The notes: generated by a model not told the origin, from the sequence alone. A DNA stretch of 44,330 bases from an uncultured Candidatus Saccharibacteria bacterium (GCA_946222005.1 CAMIHP010000008.1:1-44330), one strand, 5' to 3'. Positions 15,343 to 23,280 are shown, counted from the first letter of the stretch. A program made the numbers and translations.

Positions 15343-15953
15343 TTCTTCTCCTCTCTTAAACAAATCTCTACCAGCTCTGGAAACGCTCGCGTCCGCATCG
15401 TGCTGAAGGTAAAATGACCATGGTCGACAAATCGATGGTAGCGCAGCTGGGGTAGCTCACAGCGGAGCTTTGCCGTGGAGCTTTGTAGGTGTGGGTAGTC
15501 ATTAGTAGAGTAGAGCACATCAATGCCGTGCACTGCTTTGCGGTCAATCTCGCGGTCGAGTGCAAAGCGAAAGAAATCTCCCGCCTCTCCCTCAACATCC
15601 AGCCACGGCGCCACCAGCACAACTCGGCCAACACGGCAATTCCCCTCGCTCAGCCAACGAAGCAAAAAACCTCCACCACAACTATGGCCCACTAGCAGCG
15701 TACGCTCATCCACTGGCAGATGGGTAAACTCTTGGCACCATGCCTCGTAGCGTGGCTCGTATGGGCGAGGCATCTCGGGTGTTTGCGTTAATATCCCACG
15801 TATCAAGAGTTGTTGCTGAAGCCAAGGCAGCCAATGAGAGTTGCTTGTACTATCAACCGTAGGGTTATGATATTTGTCAAAGCTTCGTCGTCCATGGAGG
15901 ATTATTGCCCGGGTAAACGGAGTGTCGTTTCTGTAGTGGTTTTCGGTATCCAT
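15339..15953 (-). CDS. Alpha/beta hydrolase, RBBP9/YdeN type
   Basis: A 204-residue serine hydrolase. The nucleophile elbow GHSCGGG places Ser91 at the active site, the N-terminal IILHGR strand-loop forms the oxyanion region, and the catalytic His is in the C-terminal DHGHFTF segment. Small RBBP9/YdeN hydrolases act on esters of unknown identity. AGAGGAG lies about 12 bases upstream of the start, a long spacing. It follows the nudix gene after 68 nt without a visible promoter, so it is probably the tail of the recA operon, and it is coupled to the propeller-like gene. Confidence 0.85.
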   Translation of the reverse strand: MDTENHYRNDTPFTRAIILHGRRSFDKYHNPTVDSTSNSHWLPWLQQQLLIRGILTQTPEMPRPYEPRYEAWCQEFTHLPVDERTLLVGHSCGGGFLLRWLSEGNCRVGRVVLVAPWLDVEGEAGDFFRFALDREIDRKAVHGIDVLYSTNDYPHLQSSTAKLRCELPQLRYHRFVDHGHFTFSTMRTRAFPELVEICLREEKK

Positions 15954-16021
15954 GCTTTATTTTTACTCCTCTGATGTCGACTCTAGACTCGTTGCCTTGG
16001 TCTTTGGTCTCTACCCCTATT

Positions 16022-16570
16022 TCATGACTCGCGCGATATTCGTCCTAGTTCTTCCATTAACAGTGCAAAATAGAGTGGTCGATGCGGCACAAGCATCACA
16101 TCTTCTGGCTGCTCGATCATCTGACGGAACGTGTCATACGGCACCCAGCGCAGTGCCGCCGCTTCACCATCAACCATATCGAGCGGCTCATCGTTGTATT
16201 CATAAGTGTAAATAAAGTGAAACTCGCTATATGCTGATTTGCGCTTTGGCAAACTTCCAATAAACTTCACTCGAGAAGTATCAAGCGTCATACCAATCTC
16301 TTCTTGAGCCTCACGCAGTGCCGCATCAAGTGGTGTCTCGCCAAGGCTCACGTGCCCTGCTGCCGAAATATCCCAATAGCCTGGCCAGTTTTTGACCTGG
16401 TCAGCTCGGCGCTGAAGCAATATGTCACACCCACCATCACTACTACGCCGCCACAGCCAAACATGTGCTGCCGCGACAATAGTATCCTTGGTCAAATCTT
16501 TGCGGGTAAGGCCTTCGCCCTGTTTTGGCGCTCCATTTGGGTGATAACTCTGCCATAGATCATTATGCAT
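16022..16570 (-). CDS. NUDIX hydrolase
   Basis: A 182-residue pyrophosphohydrolase of the isopentenyl-isomerase-like/YfcD subgroup. The Nudix box runs from G72 (GHVSLGE) through REAQEE (86-91), giving the complete GX5EX7REUXEEXGU pattern. The N-terminal part with LQRRADQVKNWPGYWDIS matches IDI-type Nudix proteins. It lies directly after recX2: AGGAG overlaps the recX2 stop region and is six bases from ATG 16570; GTG at 16573 is an alternative. Substrate unknown; clearing damaged nucleotides would suit the recA neighbourhood. Confidence 0.9.
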   Translation of the reverse strand: MHNDLWQSYHPNGAPKQGEGLTRKDLTKDTIVAAAHVWLWRRSSDGGCDILLQRRADQVKNWPGYWDISAAGHVSLGETPLDAALREAQEEIGMTLDTSRVKFIGSLPKRKSAYSEFHFIYTYEYNDEPLDMVDGEAAALRWVPYDTFRQMIEQPEDVMLVPHRPLYFALLMEELGRISRES

Positions 16571-16573
16571 CAC

Positions 16574-17086
16574 TTACTCCTGTGTATCGTTCTTTATATC
16601 AGTTGCTGCTTTTCTCAAGTGCTGCGCTAGGTGAGTCAGCTCAGCCGTCAATTTACGCCGACTTACGCCTTTGCTAAGCTGACGGTTCTCCACCCACCAC
16701 CGTGCGAATTCTTCATCATTAACATATGATTTCTGCTGGAGCTTACTCAGTACTCGCGAAGCCACCCGCTCTGAATAGACCACAGGATTGTTCATACCAG
16801 TCTGTCCCTTACGAAGCGTTGGCTGGGTTTTTCGCCATAGATAATCCCTGACTTCCTTAACTGAATGTGGCCGCCGCAAACAATATTCAAGCGCCCGCAT
16901 ATATAGCTTGCCAAATTGGCTCTCTTCTTGCAGCTCTTCCAGCTCCCTATCGCTCAATTCACGGCCGACCTTAAGATTTAAGTCAGTCACCTGAGCGATA
17001 TCCAAACTGAAGCTGTATACGCCATCAATACTGACATTCACTCGGTTATTATTATGCGCTTGGAGAGAAACATCAGTAATTATCAT
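16574..17086 (-). CDS. recX: RecX paralogue, C-terminally shortened, in the recA operon
   Basis: The 170-residue protein matches the N-terminal and first two helical repeats of RecX (RVNVSIDGVYSFSLD, FGKLYMRALEY, RRPHSVKEVRDYLW, VNDEEFARWWVENR, KGVSRRKL). After that it diverges into a short charged tail (residues about 150-170), so the third repeat is missing. It is clearly a duplicate of the 13568-14239 gene that has diverged. Shine-Dalgarno AGGAG is seven bases from ATG. The position in the recA operon suggests co-expression with RecA; whether it still binds the filament is open. Confidence 0.88.
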   Translation of the reverse strand: MIITDVSLQAHNNNRVNVSIDGVYSFSLDIAQVTDLNLKVGRELSDRELEELQEESQFGKLYMRALEYCLRRPHSVKEVRDYLWRKTQPTLRKGQTGMNNPVVYSERVASRVLSKLQQKSYVNDEEFARWWVENRQLSKGVSRRKLTAELTHLAQHLRKAATDIKNDTQE

Positions 17087-17096
17087 TGTTGATCTC

Positions 17097-17534
17097 CTAA
17101 CGTAGTTCCCGCTGCATATTTAGTACAAATTCCTTCATCGCTTCAACTGAAGCTTCTTCCCTATCACCAGGCCGATACAGAAATTGACGCGGATCATAGT
17201 TATAGATACCCGCGTCACCTGGTGTACGTGGCACGACATGAATATGCAAATGCGGCACTGATTGACCATATGACTTACCACCCTCATTCCACGCACAGTT
17301 AAAGCCCTCGGCGCCTACAACTGCGCGAAGTCCGCCCTTGACTAGTTCAAGCAGCTCAAATAGGCCGACTAACTCTTCAGCCGTCAATTCATCAATTGTC
17401 TCGACGACCCGTCGTGGACAGACTAAACTATGCCCTGGTGTTATGGGAATATTCGTCGGAAAGGCAAAAGCATGCTCATTTTCAACAAACACTCGTCCTT
17501 CATCACGAATAATTGTAGTAAAAACCGACTCCAC
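17097..17534 (-). CDS. HIT family protein (Hint/Ap4A hydrolase-like)
   Basis: Nucleotide phosphoramidase or hydrolase of the HIT superfamily. The 145-residue product contains the histidine triad HLHIHVV (H95, H97, H99) preceded by QSVPH, and an N-terminal ENEHAFAFP and TPGHSLVCPRR as in Hint proteins. I start at GTG 17534, five bases after the thpR stop, because the family begins about there; TTG 17585 would overlap thpR by 46 nt. The start is the least certain part. It is third in the recA-thpR-HIT-recX2-nudix operon. Confidence 0.9.
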   Translation of the reverse strand: MESVFTTIIRDEGRVFVENEHAFAFPTNIPITPGHSLVCPRRVVETIDELTAEELVGLFELLELVKGGLRAVVGAEGFNCAWNEGGKSYGQSVPHLHIHVVPRTPGDAGIYNYDPRQFLYRPGDREEASVEAMKEFVLNMQRELR

Positions 17535-17539
17535 GACAG

Positions 17540-18064
17540 CTACGCTTCGATTTCTTTTACCTTGCCATGCACGCCGTTGTAGCAAGCAGCAGCACGCGGT
17601 TCGGTGATGACCGGTAGTTGCCCTGGAATAGCGCTCATATTAACGTCGTCCAGCGTACCGGCCTCGACGCAACCAAGCGTGATGTGCGGGCGGAAGCCAT
17701 CGACATCCAGCCCCGGATGAATACCATCCAGTGCCGCGAGTAATTGCTGGCGCGCCTCAACCATCCAGGCAGTTTTCTGCGTGCGCAGCTCCACCCAAAC
17801 ACAGTTGCCTGCTTTATCTGGCAGGAAATTAACTCCATCAAGCACCAACTTATCGAGGACGGGTAGCGCCGCAGCGGCTGTTTTGAGACGTGGCATATCC
17901 CGCTCAGTCACGTTAATCAATGTCACGTGTGGGATAAACTCACCAAAGTCAAGGTTCATTGTTTCTGACAACTCGCGAAGATACGCGTTTTGCGCATCAT
18001 CAAAGACGAGGCTAACTGATGCCATATGTTTTTCGACTGGATATGCAGCATCTGCTGCACGCAT
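17540..18064 (-). CDS. thpR: 2'-5' RNA ligase / 2H cyclic phosphodiesterase
   Basis: Member of the 2H phosphoesterase superfamily with the two HxTx motifs HVTL (H46, T48) and HITL (H127, T129) in a 174-residue protein. Such enzymes hydrolyse 2',3'-cyclic phosphates and can ligate tRNA halves in vitro. The start codon overlaps the recA stop by one base (TAATG) and has GGAG seven bases upstream. A thpR gene next to recA and recX also occurs in other phyla, so the pairing is an old one of unexplained meaning. The window also encodes an RNA phosphatase-ligase at its right end. Confidence 0.92.
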   Translation of the reverse strand: MRAADAAYPVEKHMASVSLVFDDAQNAYLRELSETMNLDFGEFIPHVTLINVTERDMPRLKTAAAALPVLDKLVLDGVNFLPDKAGNCVWVELRTQKTAWMVEARQQLLAALDGIHPGLDVDGFRPHITLGCVEAGTLDDVNMSAIPGQLPVITEPRAAACYNGVHGKVKEIEA

Positions 18065-19086
18065 TAGTTTTCTCCTTCTTTCACTTTGTCGCGAACCTTC
18101 TGATCAATTTCCGTCAGGACTTCAGGATGTTCTTTCAGGTACAACTTAGTTTTATCACGGCCTTGACCAATAGTTTCACCGTTATATTTGTAAAAGGCGC
18201 CAGATTTTTCGACGATGCCGTGCGTAGCTGCTAGGTCAAGAATATCGCCAGTTTTAGAAATGCCTTCATTATACATGATGTCAAACTCAGCGATGCGGAA
18301 CGGCGGCGCAATCTTATTTTTCACCACCTTGATCTTAGTGCGGTTACCAAGGATATCATCGCCAACCTTGATCTGCCCGATCCGGCGGATATCCACCCGC
18401 TGCGAGGCATAGAACTTGAGCGCATTACCACCAGTTGTCGTCTCGGGGTTGCCAAACATTACGCCGATTTTCATGCGGATCTGGTTGATGAAAATGACGG
18501 TTGCTTTGCTCTTGTTGATAATCCCGGTGAGCTTGCGCAGTGCCTGGCTCATCAGGCGAGCCTGGAGGCCCATATGCGAATCACCCATATCGCCATCAAT
18601 CTCGGCTTGGGGTGTTAGTGCTGCCACCGAGTCTACGACAATAAGGTCAACGGCGTTCGACCGCACCAGCGTCTCCGTAATCTCCAACGCTTGCTCACCA
18701 TTGTCTGGCTGCGACACCAGAAGGTTGTCTGTATCGACGCCAAGCTTCTTGGCATAGCTCGGGTCGAGCGCATGCTCAGCGTCAACAAAGGCCGCTGTGC
18801 CACCCTGCTTCTGAATCTCGGCAATAGCATGCAGTGTCAGCGTCGTCTTACCGCTACTCTCTGGCCCATAAATCTCGATAATGCGCCCCTTAGGGTAGCC
18901 ACCGCCCAGTGCAAGGTCGAGACTCAGCGATCCAGACGGAATCACCGCTACATCTGCTTGGTGGAATTCACCAAGCTTCATAATGGCACCATCACCAAAT
19001 TGTTTTGTAATCTGATCCATCGCGAGGCCAAGCGCTTTGAGCTTGCCATCGTCTATGGTTTGTGTCGTATTCGATTTTTTGGTCAT
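18064..19086 (-). CDS. recA: Recombinase RecA
   Basis: ATP-dependent strand-exchange protein for homologous recombination and uptake of transforming DNA. The 340-residue protein has Walker A GPESSGKTT (74-82), Walker B LIVVDSVAALTP, and conserved loops L1 (GDSHMGLQARLMSQALRK) and L2 (FGNPETTTGGNALKFYASQR). ATG 19086 has the Shine-Dalgarno AAGGAGAGG; an in-frame extension to 19203 covers the promoter and is rejected. First gene of the five- to seven-gene minus-strand operon. No LexA/SOS box is visible upstream. Confidence 0.98.
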   Translation of the reverse strand: MTKKSNTTQTIDDGKLKALGLAMDQITKQFGDGAIMKLGEFHQADVAVIPSGSLSLDLALGGGYPKGRIIEIYGPESSGKTTLTLHAIAEIQKQGGTAAFVDAEHALDPSYAKKLGVDTDNLLVSQPDNGEQALEITETLVRSNAVDLIVVDSVAALTPQAEIDGDMGDSHMGLQARLMSQALRKLTGIINKSKATVIFINQIRMKIGVMFGNPETTTGGNALKFYASQRVDIRRIGQIKVGDDILGNRTKIKVVKNKIAPPFRIAEFDIMYNEGISKTGDILDLAATHGIVEKSGAFYKYNGETIGQGRDKTKLYLKEHPEVLTEIDQKVRDKVKEGEN

Positions 19087-19110
19087 ACGTCCCCTCTCCT
19101 TCAAGAATTT

Positions 19111-19139
19111 ATTATACCAGAATCTCTTGCTATTGTCCG
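19111..19139 (-). promoter_or_regulatory. Promoter of the recA operon
   Basis: Minus-strand CGGACA (19134-19139), 17-nt spacer, TATAAT (19111-19116) with TGG just upstream (extended -10). The leader of about 18 nt contains the Shine-Dalgarno. Confidence 0.6.
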
Positions 19140-19277
19140 CGCAGAGATTGATTTGCAATAATAACATCTTGACTATCACCGATTTATTTTTTATAACCTC
19201 CAACTTCTCACTAACTAATCAATATGGAGTGCTAAGCAGCAACAGGCCTATCTAGGGAGATTTTTTCGTGGTAGACA

Positions 19278-19286
19278 TGCTATAAT
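19278..19286 (+). promoter_or_regulatory. Extended -10 of the pilin gene, leaderless type
   Basis: TGC-TATAAT (TATAAT 19281-19286), exactly six bases, then ATG 19293; no -35 match. Confidence 0.7.
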
Positions 19287-19292
19287 AACACC

Positions 19293-19691
19293 ATGAAGGC
19301 ACGTAAAGGATTTACCGTTATTGAGCTCATCGTTGTGATCGCTCTCCTTGCAACGGGCAGCTGGCTCTTTTTCAGCGAGAAAATCGCGACCGAAGCGACG
19401 CAGCGTGACAACCAGCGCAAAACTGCCATTAACGCAATGTACTATAGCCTGGAAGAAGTGTATTTTGAGAAAAATAACCACTACCCCAACACGATCGATA
19501 GCAAGACACTGCGCTCGGTTGACCCATCGCTCTTTACCGATCCAAATGGCCACAAGCTTGGCAGCGCCCAGTCTAGCTACCATTACAGCGGCACCGACTG
19601 TACTACCGACAACCAGTGCAAAGGCTACAAACTCACCGCTAACTTAGAGCGTGAGGCAGACTACACCAAGACCAATCGCAATAATACCTAA
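19293..19691 (+). CDS. Type IV pilin / pseudopilin-like protein
   Basis: A 132-residue prepilin with a short basic leader, MKARKG, and the class III cleavage motif G6-F7-T-V-I-E11: cleavage after Gly6 with N-methyl-Phe and the +5 glutamate. A hydrophobic helix follows (about 7-27) and then a small polar head with two cysteines (CTTDNQC) near residues 109-115. It lies 6 kb from the pilus operon with its own promoter and terminator, so it is separately regulated. Being short and single it could be the major pilin or a minor pseudopilin. No prepilin peptidase is in this window. Confidence 0.9.
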   Translation: MKARKGFTVIELIVVIALLATGSWLFFSEKIATEATQRDNQRKTAINAMYYSLEEVYFEKNNHYPNTIDSKTLRSVDPSLFTDPNGHKLGSAQSSYHYSGTDCTTDNQCKGYKLTANLEREADYTKTNRNNT

Positions 19692-19712
19692 ATCTCTATT
19701 ATATAGATATGC

Positions 19713-19747
19713 AAAAACACCAAGCTTTGTCTGCTCGGTGTTTTTAT
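19713..19747 (+). terminator. Terminator after the pilin gene, likely bidirectional
   Basis: AAAAACACC (19713-19721) pairs with GGTGTTTTT (19737-19745); A and T runs flank both arms. It sits between the convergent pilin and PH-domain genes and can serve both. Confidence 0.85.
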
Positions 19748-19765
19748 CATCAACGTCTGCTAGTA

Positions 19766-20530
19766 TTAGTCATTTGCCACTGGCCGGCCGTTCTTAAAGT
19801 CCTCTACTGCGTTATTAAGCGTCGCGATTTCTTGCTTGGGGTTGGCTACGAATGAGAAGCGATAAGTCGTCTCGTCGCCCTCTGTACTGAGGCGGATGGA
19901 GCCATAATTAAACATTGCTTGGAGGACACCACGCTGGTTGTAGCTAGCATCTTCGATATTCATCAGGCTGACCGTTTGCTCGGTGTGTGAAAAAATACTC
20001 GTCTGGATCTCTTGGATAACACTCTCATTTGTTAGATAAAACATATTGCGCGTATAAACCCAGACCGACACATAGCCACCAAGAATAAAGGCCAAGATGA
20101 GCGCCATACACAGCAACATAAACGACCCAGAGGCAGAAGCCGGCAGGTGGAGGAGATCAAAAATATAGTCGTAATTAAACATCAGTGCTAAGACGATGCT
20201 CGTCATCAAGGTAGACATAACAATCGCTGGCAGCATGCCAATTGGGTGGCGACGCACCACACTAATGATGTATTCTTGCTCGCTCAGATTGAGATTCGGG
20301 AAGGCCATGACTGATTCATCATGGCGGCGGCGCACCTCTGATGACATCCGTGGCAGGTTCGCTTCTGGGCGCGGCGCATGGTAGTGAGGAGCGCCTTCTT
20401 TGCCGCTCACATCGTAGAGTGTGCTGCTCGCCCGTGGTGCCGTGGGCGGCTCGGCATAGAGTGGGTTACCATCGACATCATAGGCGACGGGCCGTGGTGG
20501 ATCATTGCGTTGCAATCGTTGTGAATTCAT
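19766..20530 (-). CDS. PH-domain (YdbS/DUF304-type) membrane protein
   Basis: A 254-residue protein with a proline-rich disordered N-terminal cytoplasmic region (1-70), two membrane helices (about 98-118 and 135-158) and a C-terminal bacterial pleckstrin-homology domain. In the PH domain YTRNMFYLTNESVIQE and the alternating strands up to TYRFSFVANP match the DUF304/YdbS family. Role unknown; such proteins are linked to envelope stress in some bacteria. It is monocistronic with a leaderless-type promoter: TACAAT is six bases from ATG. Confidence 0.85.
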   Translation of the reverse strand: MNSQRLQRNDPPRPVAYDVDGNPLYAEPPTAPRASSTLYDVSGKEGAPHYHAPRPEANLPRMSSEVRRRHDESVMAFPNLNLSEQEYIISVVRRHPIGMLPAIVMSTLMTSIVLALMFNYDYIFDLLHLPASASGSFMLLCMALILAFILGGYVSVWVYTRNMFYLTNESVIQEIQTSIFSHTEQTVSLMNIEDASYNQRGVLQAMFNYGSIRLSTEGDETTYRFSFVANPKQEIATLNNAVEDFKNGRPVAND

Positions 20531-20536
20531 GGGTAT

Positions 20537-20545
20537 ATTGTAGCA
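20537..20545 (-). promoter_or_regulatory. Extended -10 of the PH-domain gene, leaderless type
   Basis: Minus-strand TGC-TACAAT (TACAAT 20537-20542), six bases before the ATG at 20530. Confidence 0.65.
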
Positions 20546-20572
20546 TATCTTGGGCTCATCACCTCATGCCTC

Positions 20573-21580
20573 TTACTCCATTGCGCGGCCAAGATGCTGC
20601 TGCGCTCGAGGTGTCACCCGCCGGCCTCGCGGCGTTCGCTCTATAAAACCAATCTGCAGGAGATATGGCTCATAGAAGTCCTCGATCGTCGTTGTCTCAT
20701 CACCTGTCAGAGCAGCAATTGTCGTCAGGCCAACCGGGCTATCGCCATAGGTATCAAGCATCGAGCGCAGCAAATTGCGGTCGGCTGGGTCGAGGCCAAG
20801 CTCGTCAACTTCCAGCAGGGTTAGCGCTTGTGTTGTCGTTGCTACATCAATAATACCGTCGCCGTTTACATCCGCGTAGTCACGCACCCGCTTAAGCAAT
20901 CGATTAGCAATCCGCGGGGTGAGGCGCGCCCTGGTAGAAAGTAATTGTGACGCCTCTGGCTTGATGCGTGTCTCGAGGATGGTCGCTGCCCGCGTGATAA
21001 TCTGCGCAATCTCCTCTGGAGTGTAAAATTCCAAACGATAGATATGCCCAAATCGGTCGCGCAGTGGCGCTGCAAGACTCCCCGTCCGTGTCGTCGCGCC
21101 AATCACTGTAAAGCGTGGTAGATCGAGCCGGACACTGCGGGCCGCTGGCCCTTTGCCAATGACAATATCGAGCTTAAAATCCTCCATCGCCGAGTATAAA
21201 ATCTCTTCCACGGCCCGCCCCAAGCGATGGATCTCATCAATAAACAACACATCACCATCATTGAGGTTGGTCAAGATCGATGCTAAGTCGCCCGCTTTCT
21301 CGATCGCCGGGCCACTGGTGACTCGCAAGCCAGCCCCCATCTCGTTGGCAATCACCGCCGCCATCGTTGTCTTGCCGAGGCCAGGTGGGCCATAGAGCAA
21401 GACATGGTCGATTGGCTCGCTGCGCTTCTTGGCCGCCGCAATTGCCAATTGCAAATTCTTCTTTAGTCGCTCCTGCCCCACATACTCCGCAAAGCGCTGT
21501 GGTCGCAACGTCACTTCAATGCGCTGCTCCTCGCTATCATCCGCGTGGCTACTGGTATCAACAATTCGTTCTATCGCCAT
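20573..21580 (-). CDS. ruvB: Holliday junction branch migration helicase RuvB
   Basis: AAA+ motor that drives branch migration of Holliday junctions with RuvA and RuvC. The 335-residue protein has Walker A GPPGLGKTT, Walker B LFIDEIHR, sensor 1 VIGATTRTG, arginine finger PLRDRFG, and the C-terminal winged helix ending FIERTPRGRRVTPRA. The length is normal. It stands apart from ruvA (25.0 kb) and ruvC (28.2 kb) rather than in a ruvAB operon. Its -10 is six bases from the ATG. A neighbouring plus-strand gene starts 69 bp away, divergent. Confidence 0.98.
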   Translation of the reverse strand: MAIERIVDTSSHADDSEEQRIEVTLRPQRFAEYVGQERLKKNLQLAIAAAKKRSEPIDHVLLYGPPGLGKTTMAAVIANEMGAGLRVTSGPAIEKAGDLASILTNLNDGDVLFIDEIHRLGRAVEEILYSAMEDFKLDIVIGKGPAARSVRLDLPRFTVIGATTRTGSLAAPLRDRFGHIYRLEFYTPEEIAQIITRAATILETRIKPEASQLLSTRARLTPRIANRLLKRVRDYADVNGDGIIDVATTTQALTLLEVDELGLDPADRNLLRSMLDTYGDSPVGLTTIAALTGDETTTIEDFYEPYLLQIGFIERTPRGRRVTPRAQQHLGRAME

Positions 21581-21586
21581 AGATTT

Positions 21587-21595
21587 ATTATAGCA
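21587..21595 (-). promoter_or_regulatory. Extended -10 of ruvB, leaderless type
   Basis: Minus-strand TGC-TATAAT (TATAAT 21587-21592), six bases before ATG 21580; no -35. Confidence 0.7.
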
Positions 21596-21633
21596 TTGGT
21601 AGTGGGGATAGATTGCATAGCAACCTCATCATA

Positions 21634-21642
21634 TGGTTTACT
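21634..21642 (+). promoter_or_regulatory. Extended -10 of the small membrane protein, leaderless type
   Basis: TGG-TTTACT (TTTACT 21637-21642), six bases before ATG 21649. The hexamer is weaker (four of six matches), but spacing and TGG agree with the other cases. Confidence 0.45.
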
Positions 21643-21648
21643 ATATTC

Positions 21649-21996
21649 ATGCATACTGTCACACTTGTCATCACGACCCTATCATCCATTGCAACGATCA
21701 TCGCTGCAATTATTGCACTCATCAAGCCTGGTATGATGAGCCGCTCAGCTACCATCACTCATGGCGAGCGATTCTACGCAGCAATGTACGCTTCTCGAGC
21801 ACTGCCACTGGGGTTACTTACGGTAGTTGCTCCATTTACGTTTAATGGTTCTGCACTGCAGCTTGTCTTTGCTGCAGCAAGCTTAGCGCAAATTGGCGAT
21901 GTTGTTATTGGGCTCAAAAAGCAAGAGTGGGGTATGGTAATTGCACCAGCTATATTGGCTGCTATATACCTTGCAGCGGCGTGGCTCCTTGCTTAG
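21649..21996 (+). CDS. Small membrane protein, DUF4267-like
   Basis: A 115-residue integral membrane protein with four hydrophobic segments (about 4-26, 45-65, 66-85 and 92-115) and an ERFYAAMYASRALPLG motif that recalls the DUF4267 family. Family assignment is tentative and function is unknown. ATG 21649 is preferred because the -10 ends six bases before it. It is convergent with the downstream HIT gene, the two stops overlapping by three bases. Confidence 0.7.
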   Translation: MHTVTLVITTLSSIATIIAAIIALIKPGMMSRSATITHGERFYAAMYASRALPLGLLTVVAPFTFNGSALQLVFAAASLAQIGDVVIGLKKQEWGMVIAPAILAAIYLAAAWLLA

Positions 21997-22454
21997 GGTA
22001 AGTTCTCTTGCACCGCCAGGACAATCTTGCCAAACAGCTCCTCACTCACACGGTGCTCGCCACTCTCTAGATGCCGTGGCCACTTTGGATCAGGAAATTC
22101 CTCCCCCGCAAAGTGTGCACCGTTAAGATAGCGTGGATAGAGGTGCCAGTGTACATGAGTCGACTGCCCAGCCTTGACGGCATTGTTCATCAGGCATTCC
22201 CAGTTGCACACGTCTGCACCAAATGCCTGGGTAATTGCGTGCTCCATGCTGTGGATCACCTCGTGGAGTTCGCGCCAATCGGTCTCATCGAGCTCACCAA
22301 GCGACGATTTATGTTCGCGTAGCGTCACAAACCCTTTGCCAAGATACAGCTGATTACGATCGAGCACCACATTCCATCGATCAGTTTGCATGACCACCGC
22401 CGGGTCATCAGTTGTTTGTTCTGCCACAAATGGGCAGATGTCACAGTTTTTCAT
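21993..22454 (-). CDS. HIT family protein, second copy
   Basis: A 153-residue HIT-superfamily hydrolase with the triad HVHWHLYPRY, an N-terminal CDICPF zinc-like pair (C4, C7) and a Glu/Asp-rich tail. It is only distantly related to the Hint-like protein of the recA operon. The start at 22454 has an almost complete anti-16S complement AAGGAGGTGAT four bases upstream, the strongest Shine-Dalgarno of the window. It follows HD1 (stop at 22508) but has its own promoter. Substrate unknown. Confidence 0.9.
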   Translation of the reverse strand: MKNCDICPFVAEQTTDDPAVVMQTDRWNVVLDRNQLYLGKGFVTLREHKSSLGELDETDWRELHEVIHSMEHAITQAFGADVCNWECLMNNAVKAGQSTHVHWHLYPRYLNGAHFAGEEFPDPKWPRHLESGEHRVSEELFGKIVLAVQENLP

Positions 22455-22479
22455 TTTTATCACCTCCTTCTCTTGCTCT

Positions 22480-22508
22480 ATTGTAGAGGAGAAGATGATG
22501 CTTGTCAT
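22480..22508 (-). promoter_or_regulatory. Promoter of the second HIT gene
   Basis: Minus-strand ATGACA (22503-22508), 17-nt spacer, TACAAT (22480-22485). The -35 overlaps the HD1 stop codon. Confidence 0.65.
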
Positions 22509-23242
22509 TACCGATTATTCTGCATCTCAGGCCACGGGTTGTCCATTGTCGCAAGTTGCTCGAGATGGGATTCAAGAGTATCCAATCGTTTTTGGATTTC
22601 GTCCTCAGCAATGCCAAGTGATTGAAAGTCGTTTTTCAATGACTCCATGTATATTGGGAAGAATTTTGCCTCAAACTTCTGGAATTTCTCCCACGACATG
22701 TCCGGGTGCTCCTCGTGATGGAATGCCTCAGCACCGCGCCAGAATGTCTTCCAATCAGCTGTCATATAGGCCATATCAGCGTGATGGAGCAGCTTCGCCT
22801 CGGGTGTATCACGCTGGGGTGGGCCAGTCATAATTGTACCCTTGATAGCTCGATCGAGAAAAGCCTTATCGCTATCGTCTAGTTCAATCCCGTTATCCTC
22901 TATGTCTTTTAGTAGGAGTGCACTTGCATATTCTTCTTTTGTCGGATATTCTTGAGCTGCCTTTTCATCAAAACCAGCATCATGCCAGGCTGCTGCTAAT
23001 ACAAGCAAGGATTCTTGCCATGGGTCGATCACCCGCTGATAGCCATCACCAGGCAAAAGCTCCACAAGCTCGCTAACTGCTTGCATTACATCTTTCATGT
23101 GTCCAGGGTGGTGGTAAGGTAGCTCGGGGTAGCGCTTACAGGCACGATCTGCCGACTTACAAAAAGCATCGTTATAATGCTCTGGGTCTTTCTTCGCCTT
23201 AAGCTCAGGAGTAGACCCAAGGTAGTGGTTTTTATTACACAT
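22508..23242 (-). CDS. HD-domain phosphohydrolase-like protein 1
   Basis: A 244-residue protein with the HD-domain metal-site pattern: H48 in YHHPGHM, H87-D88 in AAAWHDAGF, and D156 in LLHHADMAY. The block GTIMTGPPQRDTPEAKLLH and an aromatic C-terminal half (DWKTFWRG) are shared closely with the paralogue at 23992-24648. Such HD proteins hydrolyse nucleotides or phosphoesters, but the substrate is unknown. ATG 23242 is chosen because an in-frame TTG farther upstream overlaps the -10. The promoter is a perfect consensus with a leader of two to three nt. Confidence 0.85.
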   Translation of the reverse strand: MCNKNHYLGSTPELKAKKDPEHYNDAFCKSADRACKRYPELPYHHPGHMKDVMQAVSELVELLPGDGYQRVIDPWQESLLVLAAAWHDAGFDEKAAQEYPTKEEYASALLLKDIEDNGIELDDSDKAFLDRAIKGTIMTGPPQRDTPEAKLLHHADMAYMTADWKTFWRGAEAFHHEEHPDMSWEKFQKFEAKFFPIYMESLKNDFQSLGIAEDEIQKRLDTLESHLEQLATMDNPWPEMQNNR

Positions 23243-23251
23243 AATTTCACC

Positions 23252-23280
23252 ATTATACAAGCCATTTTATCTATTGTCAA
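23252..23280 (-). promoter_or_regulatory. Perfect sigma-70-type promoter of HD1
   Basis: Minus-strand TTGACA (23275-23280), 17-nt spacer, TATAAT (23252-23257), then nine bases to the ATG. It is the only exact consensus in the window and predicts strong expression. Confidence 0.85.

Noticed and set aside
17535..17585. N-terminal extension of the Hint-like HIT gene to TTG 17585
   Set aside because: It would overlap thpR by 46 nt and add residues absent from the family; GTG 17534 fits better.
19087..19292. LexA/SOS box upstream of recA
   Set aside because: No CTG-N10-CAG or Gram-positive-type dyad is present in the interval.
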